Assembly: GCF_026914185.1 (NCBI RefSeq)
Contig: NC_070558.1
Coordinates: 5,332,001-5,396,000 of the forward strand
Origin: Puccinia triticina
Taxonomy: Eukaryota; Basidiomycota; Pucciniomycetes; Pucciniales; Pucciniaceae
Reading direction: 5' to 3'
DNA: 64,000 nucleotides
The notes under the pieces are model-generated. The model did no database searches. It was not told where the DNA came from and saw only the letters and a list, made by a program, of their open reading frames with translations. This document shows, in pieces, positions 1-11,148 of this stretch. Each line of letters starts with the position of its first letter. Within the stretch, counting starts at the first letter, position 1. The translations under genes were made by a program, and so were the position numbers.

Positions 1-1173
1 CTCGGACCCGGCACCCGTAGGGCGGGTACCGGCGGTACCTGTGGCGGGTATCACGGGTGCCGCCTACAATTCAACCCTCTAGCCGGTCTATGCTGGCTTC
101 AAGGGTGGTGTAACCTCTTGAGGACCGACACAGGCCGGTCATCAAGGGTGTATATACCCTCTCAATTTCTTGTCTGTGCTGGACACCAAGAGGGCATACA
201 GTCTTGATGGCACAGAAGGACATCGAGAGGGTGTGTGTTTACCCTCCCAATGTCCAGTCTGTGCCGGTCACCAAGAGTTTACACCACCCTCAAAGGCGGC
301 ATAGACCGTCATCAAGGGTGTATATACCCTCTCGGTGCCCGGTCTGGGCCAGATATCAAGAGGGATGTCTGCGTGTGAATTCTTGATGTCCGGTCTGGGC
401 CGGACATCAAGAGTGTTATAAGGAAGCGGAGACAATTGTTAGGGTCCGCGACTGGTTGAAGAGCAGATGAAGAGATGTATTTCATAAAAAAGATGAAAGA
501 TAAACAAAAAAATGGAAATAGTGCTGAGACAAACCTATAAGGAAGCAGAGACAATCGTTAGGGTCCGCGACTGGTTGAAGAGCAGATAGAGAGATGAGGT
601 CTTCAACCAGCCGCGGGTAAAGGCTTATATATATACAAAGTGTATGGACTATTGAGTTGTAAAGTATGAGTATGAGAAAAATAGATGAGAAAATAATAAT
701 AGACATGAATATGGAAATAGAAGATAAATAAGGTTCAACATTTTGACAATCCCTAAACTCTACAAGTGTATGCCCTCTTGGTGTCCAGCACAGACCGGAC
801 ATCAAGAGGGCATATGTACATACACCCTCCTGATGTCCGCTCTTTGCCGGACATCAAGAGTGTATGCCCCCTCGGTGTCAGGCACATACCGGACATCAAG
901 AGGGCATACATACACCCTCTTGATGTCCGGTCTGTGCCAGAAATCAAGAGTGTATGCCCTCTTGGTGTCCAGCATGTGCTGGACACCAAGAGGGTTAGGT
1001 TACAGGGGCGGCCATGATTGTGCTGCAAAAGGTTGTCCGCAACTGCTTGTCTCCAGACCTTTTGCAGCGGGTACCCGCCATCCAAAATTTACGTACCCGG
1101 ACCCGCACACGGTACCCGCCAAGGGCTAGCAGGTACCTGCCCACGGATACCGGGTACCCACGGGCGATCTCTA
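1..1173. mobile_element. Partial non-autonomous hAT-type element, right end only
   Basis: The window opens inside an element whose right end is at 1173. The sequence 1040-1165 is dense in GGTACCCG motifs and ends in GGGCGATCTCTA, the reverse complement of the TAGAGATCGCC terminus seen in the complete element at 44978-45740. The left end lies outside the window, so no target duplication can be verified. The putative right copy would be GTTGACTG at 1174. The interior (about 80-470 and 760-1000) consists of GATGTCCGG/GATGACCGG palindromes and has no convincing coding sequence. I call it hAT-like because of its ends; this is inference. Confidence 0.6.
80..1000. repeat. Palindromic GATG(A/T)CCGG satellite units
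   Basis: Repeated self-complementary units of the form CCGGTCATCAAGAGGG / TTGATGTCCGG recur at about 80-420 and 760-990, separated by short spacers such as GTGTATGCCCTC. Each unit could fold into a hairpin. Between the blocks, 430-740 carries two copies of a segment containing AAGCGGAGACAATTGTTAGG and GCGACTGGTTGAAGAGCAG. Related palindromes recur at 20650-20760, 27190-28250, 30480-30650, 41145-42270 and 45170-45570. Confidence 0.75.
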
Positions 1174-1193
1174 GTTGACTGCTTCATACAGTA

Positions 1194-1830
1194 CTTGACT
1201 TGGAGGGATCCCTCCCGTCCAACAAATACATAGGATAGTTGACTGGGAGGGATCCCTCCCAGTCAACTAATACATGGAAAAGTCATCCAGGAGGCATCCC
1301 TCCTGGACAACTGATACGTAGAAAAATCAACCAGGAGGAATCCCTCCCGGTTGACTGCTCCATACAAAAGTCAAATGGGAGGGATCCCTCCCAGTTGACT
1401 ATTCCATATATCAGTTGTCCAGGAGGCATCCCTCCCGGTCAACTATTGTATGAACCTGTTGTCCAGGAGAGATCCCTTCCGGACAACTGTTGTATGGAGC
1501 AGTTGACCAGGAGGGATCCCTTGTGGTTGACTATTCTATGTGTCAGTCGTCCTGGAGAGATCCCTTCTGTTCAACTGATATAGGGAATATTTGTCTGGGA
1601 GGCATCCCTCCTGGTCAAGAGGTTCATACAATAGTTGACCGGGAGGGATCCCTCCCAGACAACTGTTCTATGTATCAGTTGACCGGGAGGAATCCCTCCT
1701 GGACAACTGTTCTATGTATCAGTCAACCAGGAGGGATCCCTCCTGGAAAACTGTTCTATGTATCAGTCAACCGGAAGTATCAGTTGACCAGGAGGGATCC
1801 CTCTTGGTCAAAATGGGTGGATGTGGCATA
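1194..1830. repeat. ~43-bp palindromic tandem array centred on GGGATCCC
   Basis: About 15 units of roughly 43 bp. Each has the core GACCAGGAGGGATCCCTCC followed by its complement and an AT-rich spacer (TATGTATCAG or similar). The core is nearly a perfect palindrome, and variants differ mainly by GGATCC/GCATCC/GAATCC. Open frames across it arise because the repeat lacks stops in some frames, so I do not treat them as genes. Confidence 0.85.
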
Positions 1831-2790
1831 TTTGGTTGGCTGGGGGGATTCCTCCTGCTTGACAAAGGTGCTGACATTTACCTACGCCAGCTGAGCAACT
1901 CAAAAGTGAGTGCACTAAGTTAAGGTGCAGCTGGTGTGGCTAAGTAGAGTCTTAAAATACTGCTTAGCCTGCGCTGTTGAGCAACTTCCAAATATTCCAG
2001 GTTGCACCACCCTGGGATTTGTTTTTCATCAGGCTTGTTTCAAGGGGGACTGAACTCCAGTATACTGCATGTCAACTGACACCAGTTTCTTGAGTTTTTT
2101 ACATAGTGAAGGTATGAAATGTGAGGAAAAGAGAAGGAAACAGGAAATGACACAGGAAGAAAATCATCAAGATCACATTCAATCAAACTTCCAATTTTCC
2201 CTTAAAAAGAAACTGAGCCTGTTCTTCTTTATTGGAAGTGAGTACATTATCTTCATTAAGCAACAGCGCAACACTGCCATTACTGCTGGGTTTAGTAAAT
2301 TTATAGGCTTTGAAAATCTGGTGATCTTTACTCTCAGCCAGGAATTTATGCCAGTGATTCCACTTGAGCTCGAAATACTTTATCCTTGAAAATATTCTGC
2401 CAGTTGCGATAAGCAAGACCATGAGGATAGTTCCACTGAGAGTGTATTTGAGTGGATGGGAAATTCAACCTATCATGAGCACTTCTGGGCCACCAACAAC
2501 TTGAATCTCTCACCCAGCAAGCCAATCAGCACAAAACCCTTAGGCTTCTTCCACATCCACCCCTGATCTGGATCAATACCCTGTCTCACAATATACCCCC
2601 TTTGCTGCTTCTGTTTTTTTTTTTTGTTTCTGTCCTTGCTTCTTTTTTTTACTGCAGTGGACTTGCCTTCTGGGACTATTCTATTGTAGCAGGAAAAGTT
2701 TTTTAGTTAGTAATTACCGGTTGAGCTGCATATGTAGTTGTTCATCAATATAAGCTCCAAAGCACAGGGGGTTTGTTATATGTCTTGAAA
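1831..2790. other. Gene-free spacer
   Basis: AT-rich spacer between two satellites. Positions 2063-2112 resemble one arm of the CACTGTG foldback MITE at 48835 (GCATGTCAACTG followed by TTTCTTGAG), probably a decayed copy. There are pyrimidine tracts near 2610-2650. I see no supported gene. Confidence 0.5.
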
Positions 2791-4095
2791 GGAGGAGTGT
2801 GCCAAAGCACACTCTGTTTGTAGTAGTGTGCCAAAGCACACTCTGTTTGTAGGAGTGTGCCAAAGCACACTCTGTTTGTAGGAGTGTGCCAAAGCACACT
2901 CTGTTTGTGGGAGTGTGTCAAAGCACACTCTGTTTGTAGGAGTGTGCCAAAGCACACTCTGTTTGTGGAAGTGTGTCAAAGCACACTCTGTTTGTAGGAG
3001 TGTGCCAAAGCACACTCTGTTTGTAGGAGTGTGCCAAAGCACACTCTGTTTGTAGGAGTGTGCCAAAGCACACTCTGTTTGTAGGAGTGTGCCAAAGCAC
3101 ACTCTGTTTGTAGGAGTGTGCCAAAGCACACTCTGTTTGTAGGAGTGTGCCAAAGCACACTCTGTTTGTAGGAGTCTGCCAAAGCACACTCTGTTTGTAG
3201 GAGTGTGCCAAAGCACACTCTGTTTGTAGGAGTGTGCCAAAGCACACTCTGTTTGTAGGAGTATGCCAAAGCACACTCTTTTTGTAGGAGTGTGCCAAAG
3301 CACACTCTGTTTGTAGGAGTGTGCCAAAGCACACTCTGTTTGTAGGAGCGTGCCAAAGCACACTCTGTTTGTAGGAGTGTGCCAAAGCACACTCTGTTTG
3401 TAGGAGTGTGCCAAAGCACACTCTGTTTGTAGGAGTGTGCCAAAGCACACTCTGTTTGTAGGAGTGTGCCAAAGCACACTCTGTTTGTAGGAGTGTGCCA
3501 AAGCACACTCTGTTTGTAGGAGTGTGCCAAAGCACACTCTGTTTGTAGGAGTGTGCCAAAGCACACTCTGTTTGTAGGAGTGTGCCAAAGCACACTCTGT
3601 TTGTAGGAGTGTGCCAAAGCACACTCTGTTTGTAGGAGTGTGCCAAAGCACACTCTGTTTGTAGGAGTGTGCCAAAGCACACTCTGTTTGTAGGAGTGTG
3701 CCAAAGCACACTCTGTTTGTAGGAGTGTGCCAAAGCACACTCTGTTTGTAGGAGTGTGCCAAAGCACACTCTGTTTGTAGGAGTGTGCCAAAGCACACTC
3801 TGTTTGTAGGAGTGTGCCAAAGCACACTCTGTTTGTAGGAGTGTGCCAAAGCACACTCTGTTTGTAGGAGTGTGCCAAAGCACACTCTGTTTGTAGGAGT
3901 GTGCCAAAGCACACTCTGTTTGTAGGAGTGTGCCAAAGCACACTCTGTTTGTAGGAGTGTGCCAAAGCACACTCTGTTTGTAGGAGTGTGCCAAAGCACA
4001 CTCCGTTTTTAGGAGTGTGCCAAAGCACACTCCGTTTTTAGGAGTGTGCCAAAGCACACTCTATTATAGGAGTGTGCCAAATGCCAAATCACACT
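2791..4095. repeat. 29-bp tandem satellite, ~44 units
   Basis: Near-identical head-to-tail copies of a 29-bp unit, GTGTGCCAAAGCACACTC plus TGTTTGTAGGA. The GTGTGC-CAAA-GCACAC core is a perfect inverted repeat with a 4-nt loop. Most units are identical; sparse substitutions occur at the edges (for example TCCGTTTTTAG near 4000-4040 and TATTATAGG near 4060). Because 29 is not a multiple of three, the minus strand is open in all three frames with a period of 29 codons. A hAT element (4104-6629) interrupts the right edge, and the array flank continues at 6638 (GGAGTGTGCCAAAGC). Confidence 0.95.
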
Positions 4096-4428
4096 CCATT
4101 ATATAGAGATGGGCGCACGTAACCCGTTGCGGCTATCCGCTATCCGCTGGCAGGTACCCGCCAGAGGCCCTTGGGTACCCGCCAGCGGATGCGGATGTCT
4201 GAGATTCCGGCAGAATCCAGCAGATACCCGTGTATTTCAGCGGGCATCCGATCTCCCTAGGGGATGCGAGCCGCAGCTGCACAGAATCACTGCAAGGGCT
4301 TACCCTTGGCCCCACACCCCCGGCTCCCCCTTGTCCCCGTACCCCAACATACATGTCCTCCGCCCCTCTAAGACCAAACACCATCATATCCGCCAACCAT
4401 CACCATATCCTCCAACCACCACCACACT

Positions 4429-6210
4429 ATGAATCAACGCAAGAGGCACCAACAAACGATTTCACAGACACCATCACCAGAGGTCCGCAACCCAACCACC
4501 ATTGAATCCCACAATGATTGCAAAGATTGTGAATCATCGGCACCTGCCAGAACTGATTCCACCAACAAGCAACGTCTTCGTAAGTACTCCTCCTCTTGGT
4601 AGTGATTCATCATCCCACCCCTAACCATTTTCATCGTAGATCATGCACAGAGACTTGCCCAAAACCAAGTCAGTTCTGCCTACTCTTCCTACCAGCCACC
4701 TAGGCTTTCCACTCAGCTGGATAAATTCAAACAGCACATGATTGCATGGAAATGTAAGACGTAAGTATCTATTTTTCATTATAGTATCTTATCTTAATGA
4801 TGAAATACATGAATGCTAATTGAAGGTGTGAAACTCTCAGATGTTCTACAACTATCAATTGGCCGACTTACAAATCATCATGCAGTAATCTTCTCACACA
4901 TGCGGGTCAATGTCTGAGGAAGCAGCAAGTACCCTTGAATAACAGGACACTTGCATCACTTGGTATATCTGGCACAGGGGAAATCAACCCAAGGGAGGTG
5001 GGTGTTTTTTAATCTTGAATCCCGTTTTTTCACTCATCTTGTGACCTTGTCTGAATTGTTGAATCTCTGTAGGTTACACAAAGATGTGCTATTTGGTGCG
5101 CAGAGGGCGCCAAACCCTTTTTGGCCTTGGAAGACCAAAGCCTCAAGCAAGTTCTACATCCGACAATCCTCAAGTCCCTCCCAAATTAAAAGACAGTTGC
5201 AAACACCATCCACTTCCTTTATTTAGCAGTTCAGGAGAAATTATGTAAGGAATTGAAGGTGCGTCTGTGTATTTTTAATTTCAATTAGGAAGTATATCTT
5301 GATATCTAATTTAAATCATTTAGGGTGTTCGAAGTTGACTTGCATAAAATCATAACACCATAAAATCATGAAATTCTAAGCTGAAAAAAATATGTTGCAC
5401 CCAAGCACTCAAATTAGAGCAACATTTCTAGAATGATACATATGAAATCATCACTTGAAAGTGTTATGATTTTATGATTTTATGATTTTATGATTTTATG
5501 ATTTTATGATTTTATGCATTGAAAATTTTATGATTTCAAATTTGAACACCTTAATTCTATTCAGAAACAAGAGGGCGCGATGTACTTAGGTGTTGACGCT
5601 TGGCAGACTCCGAATGGTTTTGACATCATTGGCGCAGTAATATACCGACTTTCAATTGATGGCACCGGTAATATTGGATTAGATGCCTCTCCCCTTGACT
5701 TTGTTCAGCTTAAAGAGTGGCACACAGGTGCATACTTGGCTCGCATGGTTCAGTATATTGTCAAGAAGTTTGGCTTGGCAGATTGGGTGCAAGCCTTCTT
5801 TTTCCATTTCTTAAATCTTCTCTCTATCTTGCTGACCTCATAACAATCTCACTCTCCATAGATCTTTGGGATCGTCTCTGACAACGCCGCGAACAACAGG
5901 ACTATGATTGGTGAGTTGGAAAAACTCAATTGGAAGCATTTCAAAGGGGAGACGCAGTGGATACGGTGCTTTGCACATATCCTTAATCTTATTGTCAAGG
6001 CCGTACTTTGACCGTTTTCACGCAACACAAAAAACACACAAGGCATCTCGGCACCTTCCAAGCTTGAAGATTCAGACAATGAAGAAGAAGCATGTCAACT
6101 CATTGACAGGTAAGCCTACATATGCATATTTGTGAAATTATACGGAATGATCTGATGATTGCCTCTGCAGTTTGGAAGGAGACACAAACTCCACCCAAAA
6201 TCAGTAGGTC
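4429..6210 (+). pseudogene. hAT transposase relic (BED finger, partial RNase H-like core)
   Basis: Readable exons from the ATG at 4429. First comes a Gln/Ser/Thr-rich N-terminus. A BED-type zinc finger follows (4690-4930) with CKTC and a later H-x4-C pair. The next segments read RCAIWCAEGAKPF (5080-5160), YLGVDAWQTPNG (5580-5640) and IVSDNAANNRTMI (about 5870-5920), the conserved hAT core, then HFKGETQWIRCF and HILNLIVKAVL. An in-frame TGA at 6009-6011 stands where the second hAT in this window has an arginine codon (ILRPF). The C-terminal dimerisation (hATC) region is absent before the right TIR, so the gene is both stopped and truncated. Confidence 0.85.
5323..5550. mobile_element. MITE inside a hAT intron, TSD TTA
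   Basis: 228 bp bounded by GGGTGTTCGAAGTTG and TTTGAACACC (imperfect TIRs), with TTA at both flanks (5320-5322 and 5551-5553). A (TTTTATGA)n microsatellite lies at about 5466-5515. It sits in an intron of the transposase relic, just before the acceptor TTCTATTCAG. A left-half copy is at 24965-25108 and a relative with the same TIR core is at 50890-51207. Confidence 0.75.
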
Positions 6211-6637
6211 GAGGTATGGCCTTGTTGTTCTACTCAAAGAACGACAAGATTCCGCCTCTCACTCTTCACCATTACTTAGAAAAATGCCAGAATAGGTTGA
6301 AGTCAACAAAGAAGGGAACTGTGCTGACAGTGGAGTGATGTGCTGTCAGCACAGTTATTTTATATGTCAATACATGTTTTATCTCATTATTTATCATGTT
6401 TTGAGGTGCAGGTATCCGCAGACACCCGCACGGCGGTTATCTTTTTTTTTCTGTTATTCAAATGAATATTTTGTCTCTTGAGCACCTTTTGAGGGGCGGG
6501 TATCCAAAGATACCCGCGCGGGTACCCGCTGTGGGATGCGGATGCGGATGTGGATGCCAGGAAATGGCTAAAATTGACCGCGGGTATCCAAACACGCGCA
6601 GGTACCCGGATGCGTGGCGCCCATCTCTACCATTATA

Positions 6638-9600
6638 GGAGTGTGCCAAAGCAAGCTCACAGAAGTCCACCCTCTCCCAGCTCACTGAAGATGTCCAAAG
6701 AAGCTCAAGCAGAAACATCACCCACAACCCCCACACCATTTGCCCAAGAATTCTCTGCCCCTACTCACCCAACCCATCCATCCAGGTGGCCGGCGGCTAC
6801 AAAAGTATTCCTGATAACAATGAGGCATACATCCACAGGCTCTACCTCTCCAGCGTTCTGCAAGGCGTTTTGCACATCCCTTGCCAGTGCACTGAGATTG
6901 AACCTGGATATGCTGATCCCAAACCTGTCCCACACAGCAACAAGGGGCCTTTACTTTACAGTTATTGGTAAAGTAAAGATATACTAGATGTTTTTGGCTC
7001 AATACTATAACAGATAGCACTCCAATCAATATTACTATAACACATATTTGATTTTTTAATTTTTTTATACAAGTACAGTATCAGTTAAAGTAATTTGTTT
7101 TGTTTTGTTGATGGGAGCTTGCAAAAGGCTCCTTATAACCACAAAAATGCATTTGTACCTAGTTTTGCCCCTTTTTATTTCAATAAGCAGGGGTGAAAAT
7201 ACATTTAAACCCGCTTTTACCCCTGGTTATTGAAATACCTAGGGTTGAAACATGTTTAATAGGGCTCTCTACTATATCAGCCCATTGGAAAAAAATCCTT
7301 TACTATAACCAGTAAAGTACCGGAGATGATAAAAACATCTATACTCTACTGGAAGGGCCTGGTTATAGTAAAGTATAGTAAAGGCCCACCTTTGCACACA
7401 GCAAACTTACTTCATTCGCCAATCAACCCTTGAGAGCAACCAGAGCTTGGCACTGGAGGCCTGCCAGTTCCTACTGGTGTTCCTGGAAGACATCCAGTTG
7501 AAGGACTATATGGCTGGCTAGCACAAGAATATTTTACCCGTGCTGCTTCAAGGGATGGTCTTCTCCAATGAAAAACTGTTGATTCTAGACCAAGACAATC
7601 AGGATGATGCCCTGCCTGACCAAGAAGGCTTCTACGGCTCCAAAAATTCCCACAGCCAGCTCAAAGACCACACCTCCCCCACCTTGGACTCTAACACTCA
7701 GCAGAAACAGGAATGTGCCAGTACTCAGTGCAACAACATTTCAACAAAATTCTATTGTGAGAAGATCACTACTCTGTGATACCTTCCAAAGATGTTCCAC
7801 AACTGCTGCTGTTTTATCACCAATTATGTGCTCGAAAAGGCCTTCAACAATCTTGGGGATGCCAGAGAAAAATTCCATCAGGAGAAGATCACTACTCTGT
7901 GATACCTTCCGAAGATGTTCCACAACTGCTTCTGTCAAGATGAAAGCATGTTGCCTGATACGAATTAGCAATATGCCTCCCTCTTACACAAATTGGGGCT
8001 TGAATGGTTACCAACACTGGGTTTCTGCAAAGTAAAGACCTCTTCAGCACTCTGCAATGAGCCTGATGTGATCTGGCTAGTCTGCGTGTGCGTCAGTCTT
8101 TCCTTCCGCAAGCAAATAAGAATGTTTAGGGTGATAAAAAAACTCTCTGTGTTGTAGCAATCACAAAAGCTCTGCAAGTAAGTCTATAACTACAATAATA
8201 CCGTAAGATCCGTAGTATTAGTAAGATAGTAAGATAGATCATGAAGAAGTGAGATAAAAGCCACCCCAAAAGGTCCCTGGTTCTCCACTCCCTCCACCCG
8301 CACAACTCTGCTCCCAGCCAATGTCGCCCGCATCCTTCCTTTCCCGCACTTGTCACACTCTGTATGCATCACTTTTCAGCCTGGCACATCTCCAACACCT
8401 GCTCTCCCGCACCCTCTGACTAGCCTCCAACCCCAGTCTCTACTTGGCGCATCTGCTTTGATGCCAGCCGCTTCTGCTGTCCCAGTTCACCTGGTGCCGG
8501 TCCGCACTATTCAGTCCGTCCGTGAGTCCCGCCATAGTCCTACTCTGACTCTTCTGCTAAGTTCGCTTGCCCAGAGTGTGGCTCAAACCCCGGTTCCCTT
8601 ATCCCCGTGACAAGTCCCCAGTCCCGCAGCTTCCCTATTTGCCGACTTTCCGTGTGCTTTCTAAGCAGTAAATTGGTTTCACTTAGCCTACATATGAGAA
8701 GCATAAGCACACATGCTTATCCTCTTGTTTGGATATGTATACTAAGCATTTTCTCAGCTGCCCCACTGCCCTCCTGCACGTTGTGGTGGCCCATTTGGTT
8801 GTCCACTAGTCAGAAGCATCGCCACCGCAGCCAGCAAGATTTGTCTCAATTTTCAATTCACCAGCTCTAAGTTTAAGATTCACTCTTCAAAATCCACCCA
8901 GCTCAACTCAAACCTCAAGCTTTCACTCATGAAGAACCTCAAGAACTCCTTCCTCAAGATGCCAGATTCAAGAATCCACACCTCAAGCCTTCAATCATCA
9001 GAACCTCGAGATTCCCAGCCTCTCAAGCCCCCATTCCACTTCTCAATTTCTCTCATCTTCCTCCTTTCCCCCCCTTCCTTCTTCATTTTCCTGGTTGTTG
9101 TTCTTTGTTTCCTTTCTCAGTTTTATTTTCTCCTGTCCTCCCTTTTTTGTTTTTTTTATTTCTCCTCTTGCGCGTGTTGGTGTGGTTCAGAGTGGAGGGT
9201 TTGTTTTATCAGGTTTTGTGGTTTGTTTCTTGTTTTTTCTTGTGTTTGTGTTCTGTTTTGGTTGTGTGTGCGGACGTGATGACAGGTTTGCCACATGTCA
9301 CAAACCCCAGACTCCAAGTTCAACTCAAACTTGGAGGATGGGGCAGCATGGCCGGACCTTCTCTGATCCACGAGAAATTCCATCAACCCTTTTCTGATCC
9401 TCTGGCAGTATCCCCAGCATTATCCTGATCCCTTATCATCATCTGATCCTCAACAAACCAACCACCACTGACAGTATTCCATCCCCGTTGTCTCTGAAAA
9501 ATCCCCCCCCCCCCAACGCTATCACTTTCTGATCCTCATCTCATTTGCTGGACCACCACAAGGGCAGCCTCAACAGCACCCATCCCCTTGACGCTCTGCC

Positions 9601-10029
9601 TACCACCTGGCACGGTAGGAGTTCCACAACATGCTGCTTTGAGCGGACATTCTATGCCACTAATCCCATATAAATTGCCACACCACGGTGTTATCACCAA
9701 TTATGTGCTCCAAAAGGCATTCGACAATCTTGGGGATTCCAGAAATCTTAGACCCAAGGATCAGTGCCATGTACACTATCACAAACACACCTGAATCCTT
9801 TACAAGAATCAGATTGCTGAAATCTTGGACGTGCAGGAACAGATCAGCCCTGACCTGTTTCATGCCCATTGGCATATCTCACTGAGAATTTCACCCTTTT
9901 CCCAAATTGTGTTTGGCAATTTTTTGTTTGGGGTCAGAATTTAATTTTGGGAGTTGGAAATTAAATTTTGGGAATCAGAGATGTAATTTTGGGAGTTGGA
10001 ATTTAAAATTTGGGAGTTGTAGCTAATTC
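6638..10029. other. Decayed transposon sequence, no intact gene
   Basis: No intact gene. A tandem duplication of ~120 bp occurs at 7750-7930 (GAGAAGATCACTACTCTGTG and TTCCACAACTGCT occur twice). TTATCACCAATTATGTGCTC followed by CTTCAACAATCTTGGGGAT at 7815-7860 recurs at 9690-9735, so both belong to the same dispersed element. 8040-8870 resembles 59900-60730. CT-rich sequence with weak ORFs lies at 8900-9290. 9920-10020 has short repeats of TTTTGGGAGTTGGAA. Confidence 0.45.
8040..8620 (+). repeat. Dispersed repeat copy A (pairs with 59903-60730)
   Basis: It begins with CTTCAGCACTCTGCAATGAGC, almost the same as 59903-59926. It continues with an AT-rich stretch, then a C-rich stretch containing CTCTCCAACAC-like, TCACC and TCCGTCC motifs in the same order as the second copy. 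Sequence 47870-48600 has similar composition and order (GCTCTGCCAATG, then C-rich) and may be a third, more diverged copy. The class is unknown; an LTR is possible. Confidence 0.4.
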
Positions 10030-10389
10030 ATGTTCTCATTGCCTCTTCTTCTTATTCAGAGCTTGTGCCCTGACTTTAAACACCCAAATGGAGGCATCCA
10101 TCCAGCAATTGACATGATCAAAGAAAAGCTCCTGGAAATGAATCCTGTGCAGCTGGACATCAAATTGGCTGCAATCAACCGGATTATTGAAGGCACAGGT
10201 GCTGTTATCAACATCAAGCTTCCAACTGAACCACAAAAAACCCCCGGGAGACCCAAAGGAGCAACTAAGAAACCAAAAACCAGGTGCAGGGAACCATTGG
10301 CTTTTGAACATGTCAAGAAGAAGCGTAAAACTGAAGAGAAGCAAGTCAAGAAAGCAAAAAAGCAAAAAAGCAGAAAGTTGAAGAGTTGA
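10030..10389 (+). pseudogene. Lysine-rich transposon-protein fragment (MULE-like C-terminus?)
   Basis: A 119-codon frame containing LEMNPVQLDIKLAAINRI, then TPGRPKGATKKPKT, a basic linker, REPLAFEHV, and a lysine-rich tail of KKAKKQK type. The order short helix, GRPKG hook, S/LAFE motif, charged tail resembles the C-termini of Mutator-like (MULE) transposase proteins in fungi and plants. This is recollection of a pattern, not a search result. A likely acceptor TTATTCAG lies at 10053-10060, so the reading frame may begin as an internal exon. Upstream relics at 7540-8035 and 9588-9885 may be the same element. No TIR was found. Confidence 0.35.
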
Positions 10390-10776
10390 AGGCCACAGAG
10401 AAGACAAAGAAACCGGTGCTCAAAAAGAAGAACCATGTAAGAAGAGGGTCCTCTCTGAGCACAAAGGAAGACCAACTCCACCAAAAATGTACAAAGAAGT
10501 CTCAGCAGCAGAAGAAGAGGAAGAACAGTACTGCATTGGAATACTCAGAAAAGGAAGATGCTTCATGAGAGTAAAAGCCGATTCCAAAGATGAAATTCTG
10601 CTTAATCAATACTGCCAACCGCCTCCCTCCTTTTCCTCTTGCAGAAGAGCAAGAAAAACCAAAGAAGAACATTCGCCCCATCAGGAAAATTTGAAAGACT
10701 GCCAGCCATGCCCATCCTTCACCGCCAGATGTTTCCAACCAACCCCCAGTCGCTGAAAGCATACAACCACCCCAAC

Positions 10777-11148
10777 TGTCAGCCCTCAACTACCCTCACG
10801 GGTGCGCGAGGGGCTAACACCCACTATTAAGTAACCCAAATAGCACAGTCAACACGCGCTCCAAAGATAAGAGAGAGCGCCCAAGACAACGGAGAAAGGT
10901 AAATTAGCATATAGTGATGACCTAGTATATACAAACATCCATACAATGTTAGTCCAATAGAGGTTCCCCTTATAGCATAGCTTGAGAAAGCCAGACTTCT
11001 CACCTGCGGAGTTCATACAACCCGCGAAAGGCTAAACCGTTCATATATAATCCTAGAATCCAAGTGTTGAGAAGACCTTTGTCTCTTCAGATTTCCAGAT
11101 ACCAAGCCCACCAACATTGTAGTCAACTTACGTTACAAGTAGTCTACA
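10777..11148 (+). repeat. Possible solo LTR
   Basis: A 372-bp stretch starts TGTCAGCCCTCAACTACCC, ends GTAGTCTACA, and is followed by ATTGGTGCTTATC, which could be a primer binding site. Further down, an ATG at 11465 opens a Gln/Pro-rich reading (gag-like start), but it is lost after a poly-C run. No second LTR was recognised, so this is tentative. Confidence 0.35.

Larger units (their letters stand above)
4104..6629 (+). mobile_element. hAT transposon, internally decayed, with 8-bp TSD
   Basis: The element starts TAGAGATGGGCGC and ends GCGCCCATCTCTA, giving 13-bp terminal inverted repeats. It is flanked by identical 8-bp duplications CCATTATA at 4096-4103 and 6630-6637, the size hAT transposases generate. 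Both subterminal regions (4110-4260, 6400-6610) are rich in GGTACCCGC/GCGGATGC motifs, which are plausible transposase binding sites. Length is 2526 bp. It inserted into the end of the 29-bp satellite, whose flank resumes after 6637. Confidence 0.93.

Noticed and set aside
2776..4057. Minus-strand ORFs of 350-407 codons
   Set aside because: They are the 29-bp satellite read in three frames; no start context, domain or codon bias.
2791..4095. CRISPR-like array (29-bp repeats)
   Set aside because: Repeats are head to tail with no unique spacers, and the genome is eukaryotic.
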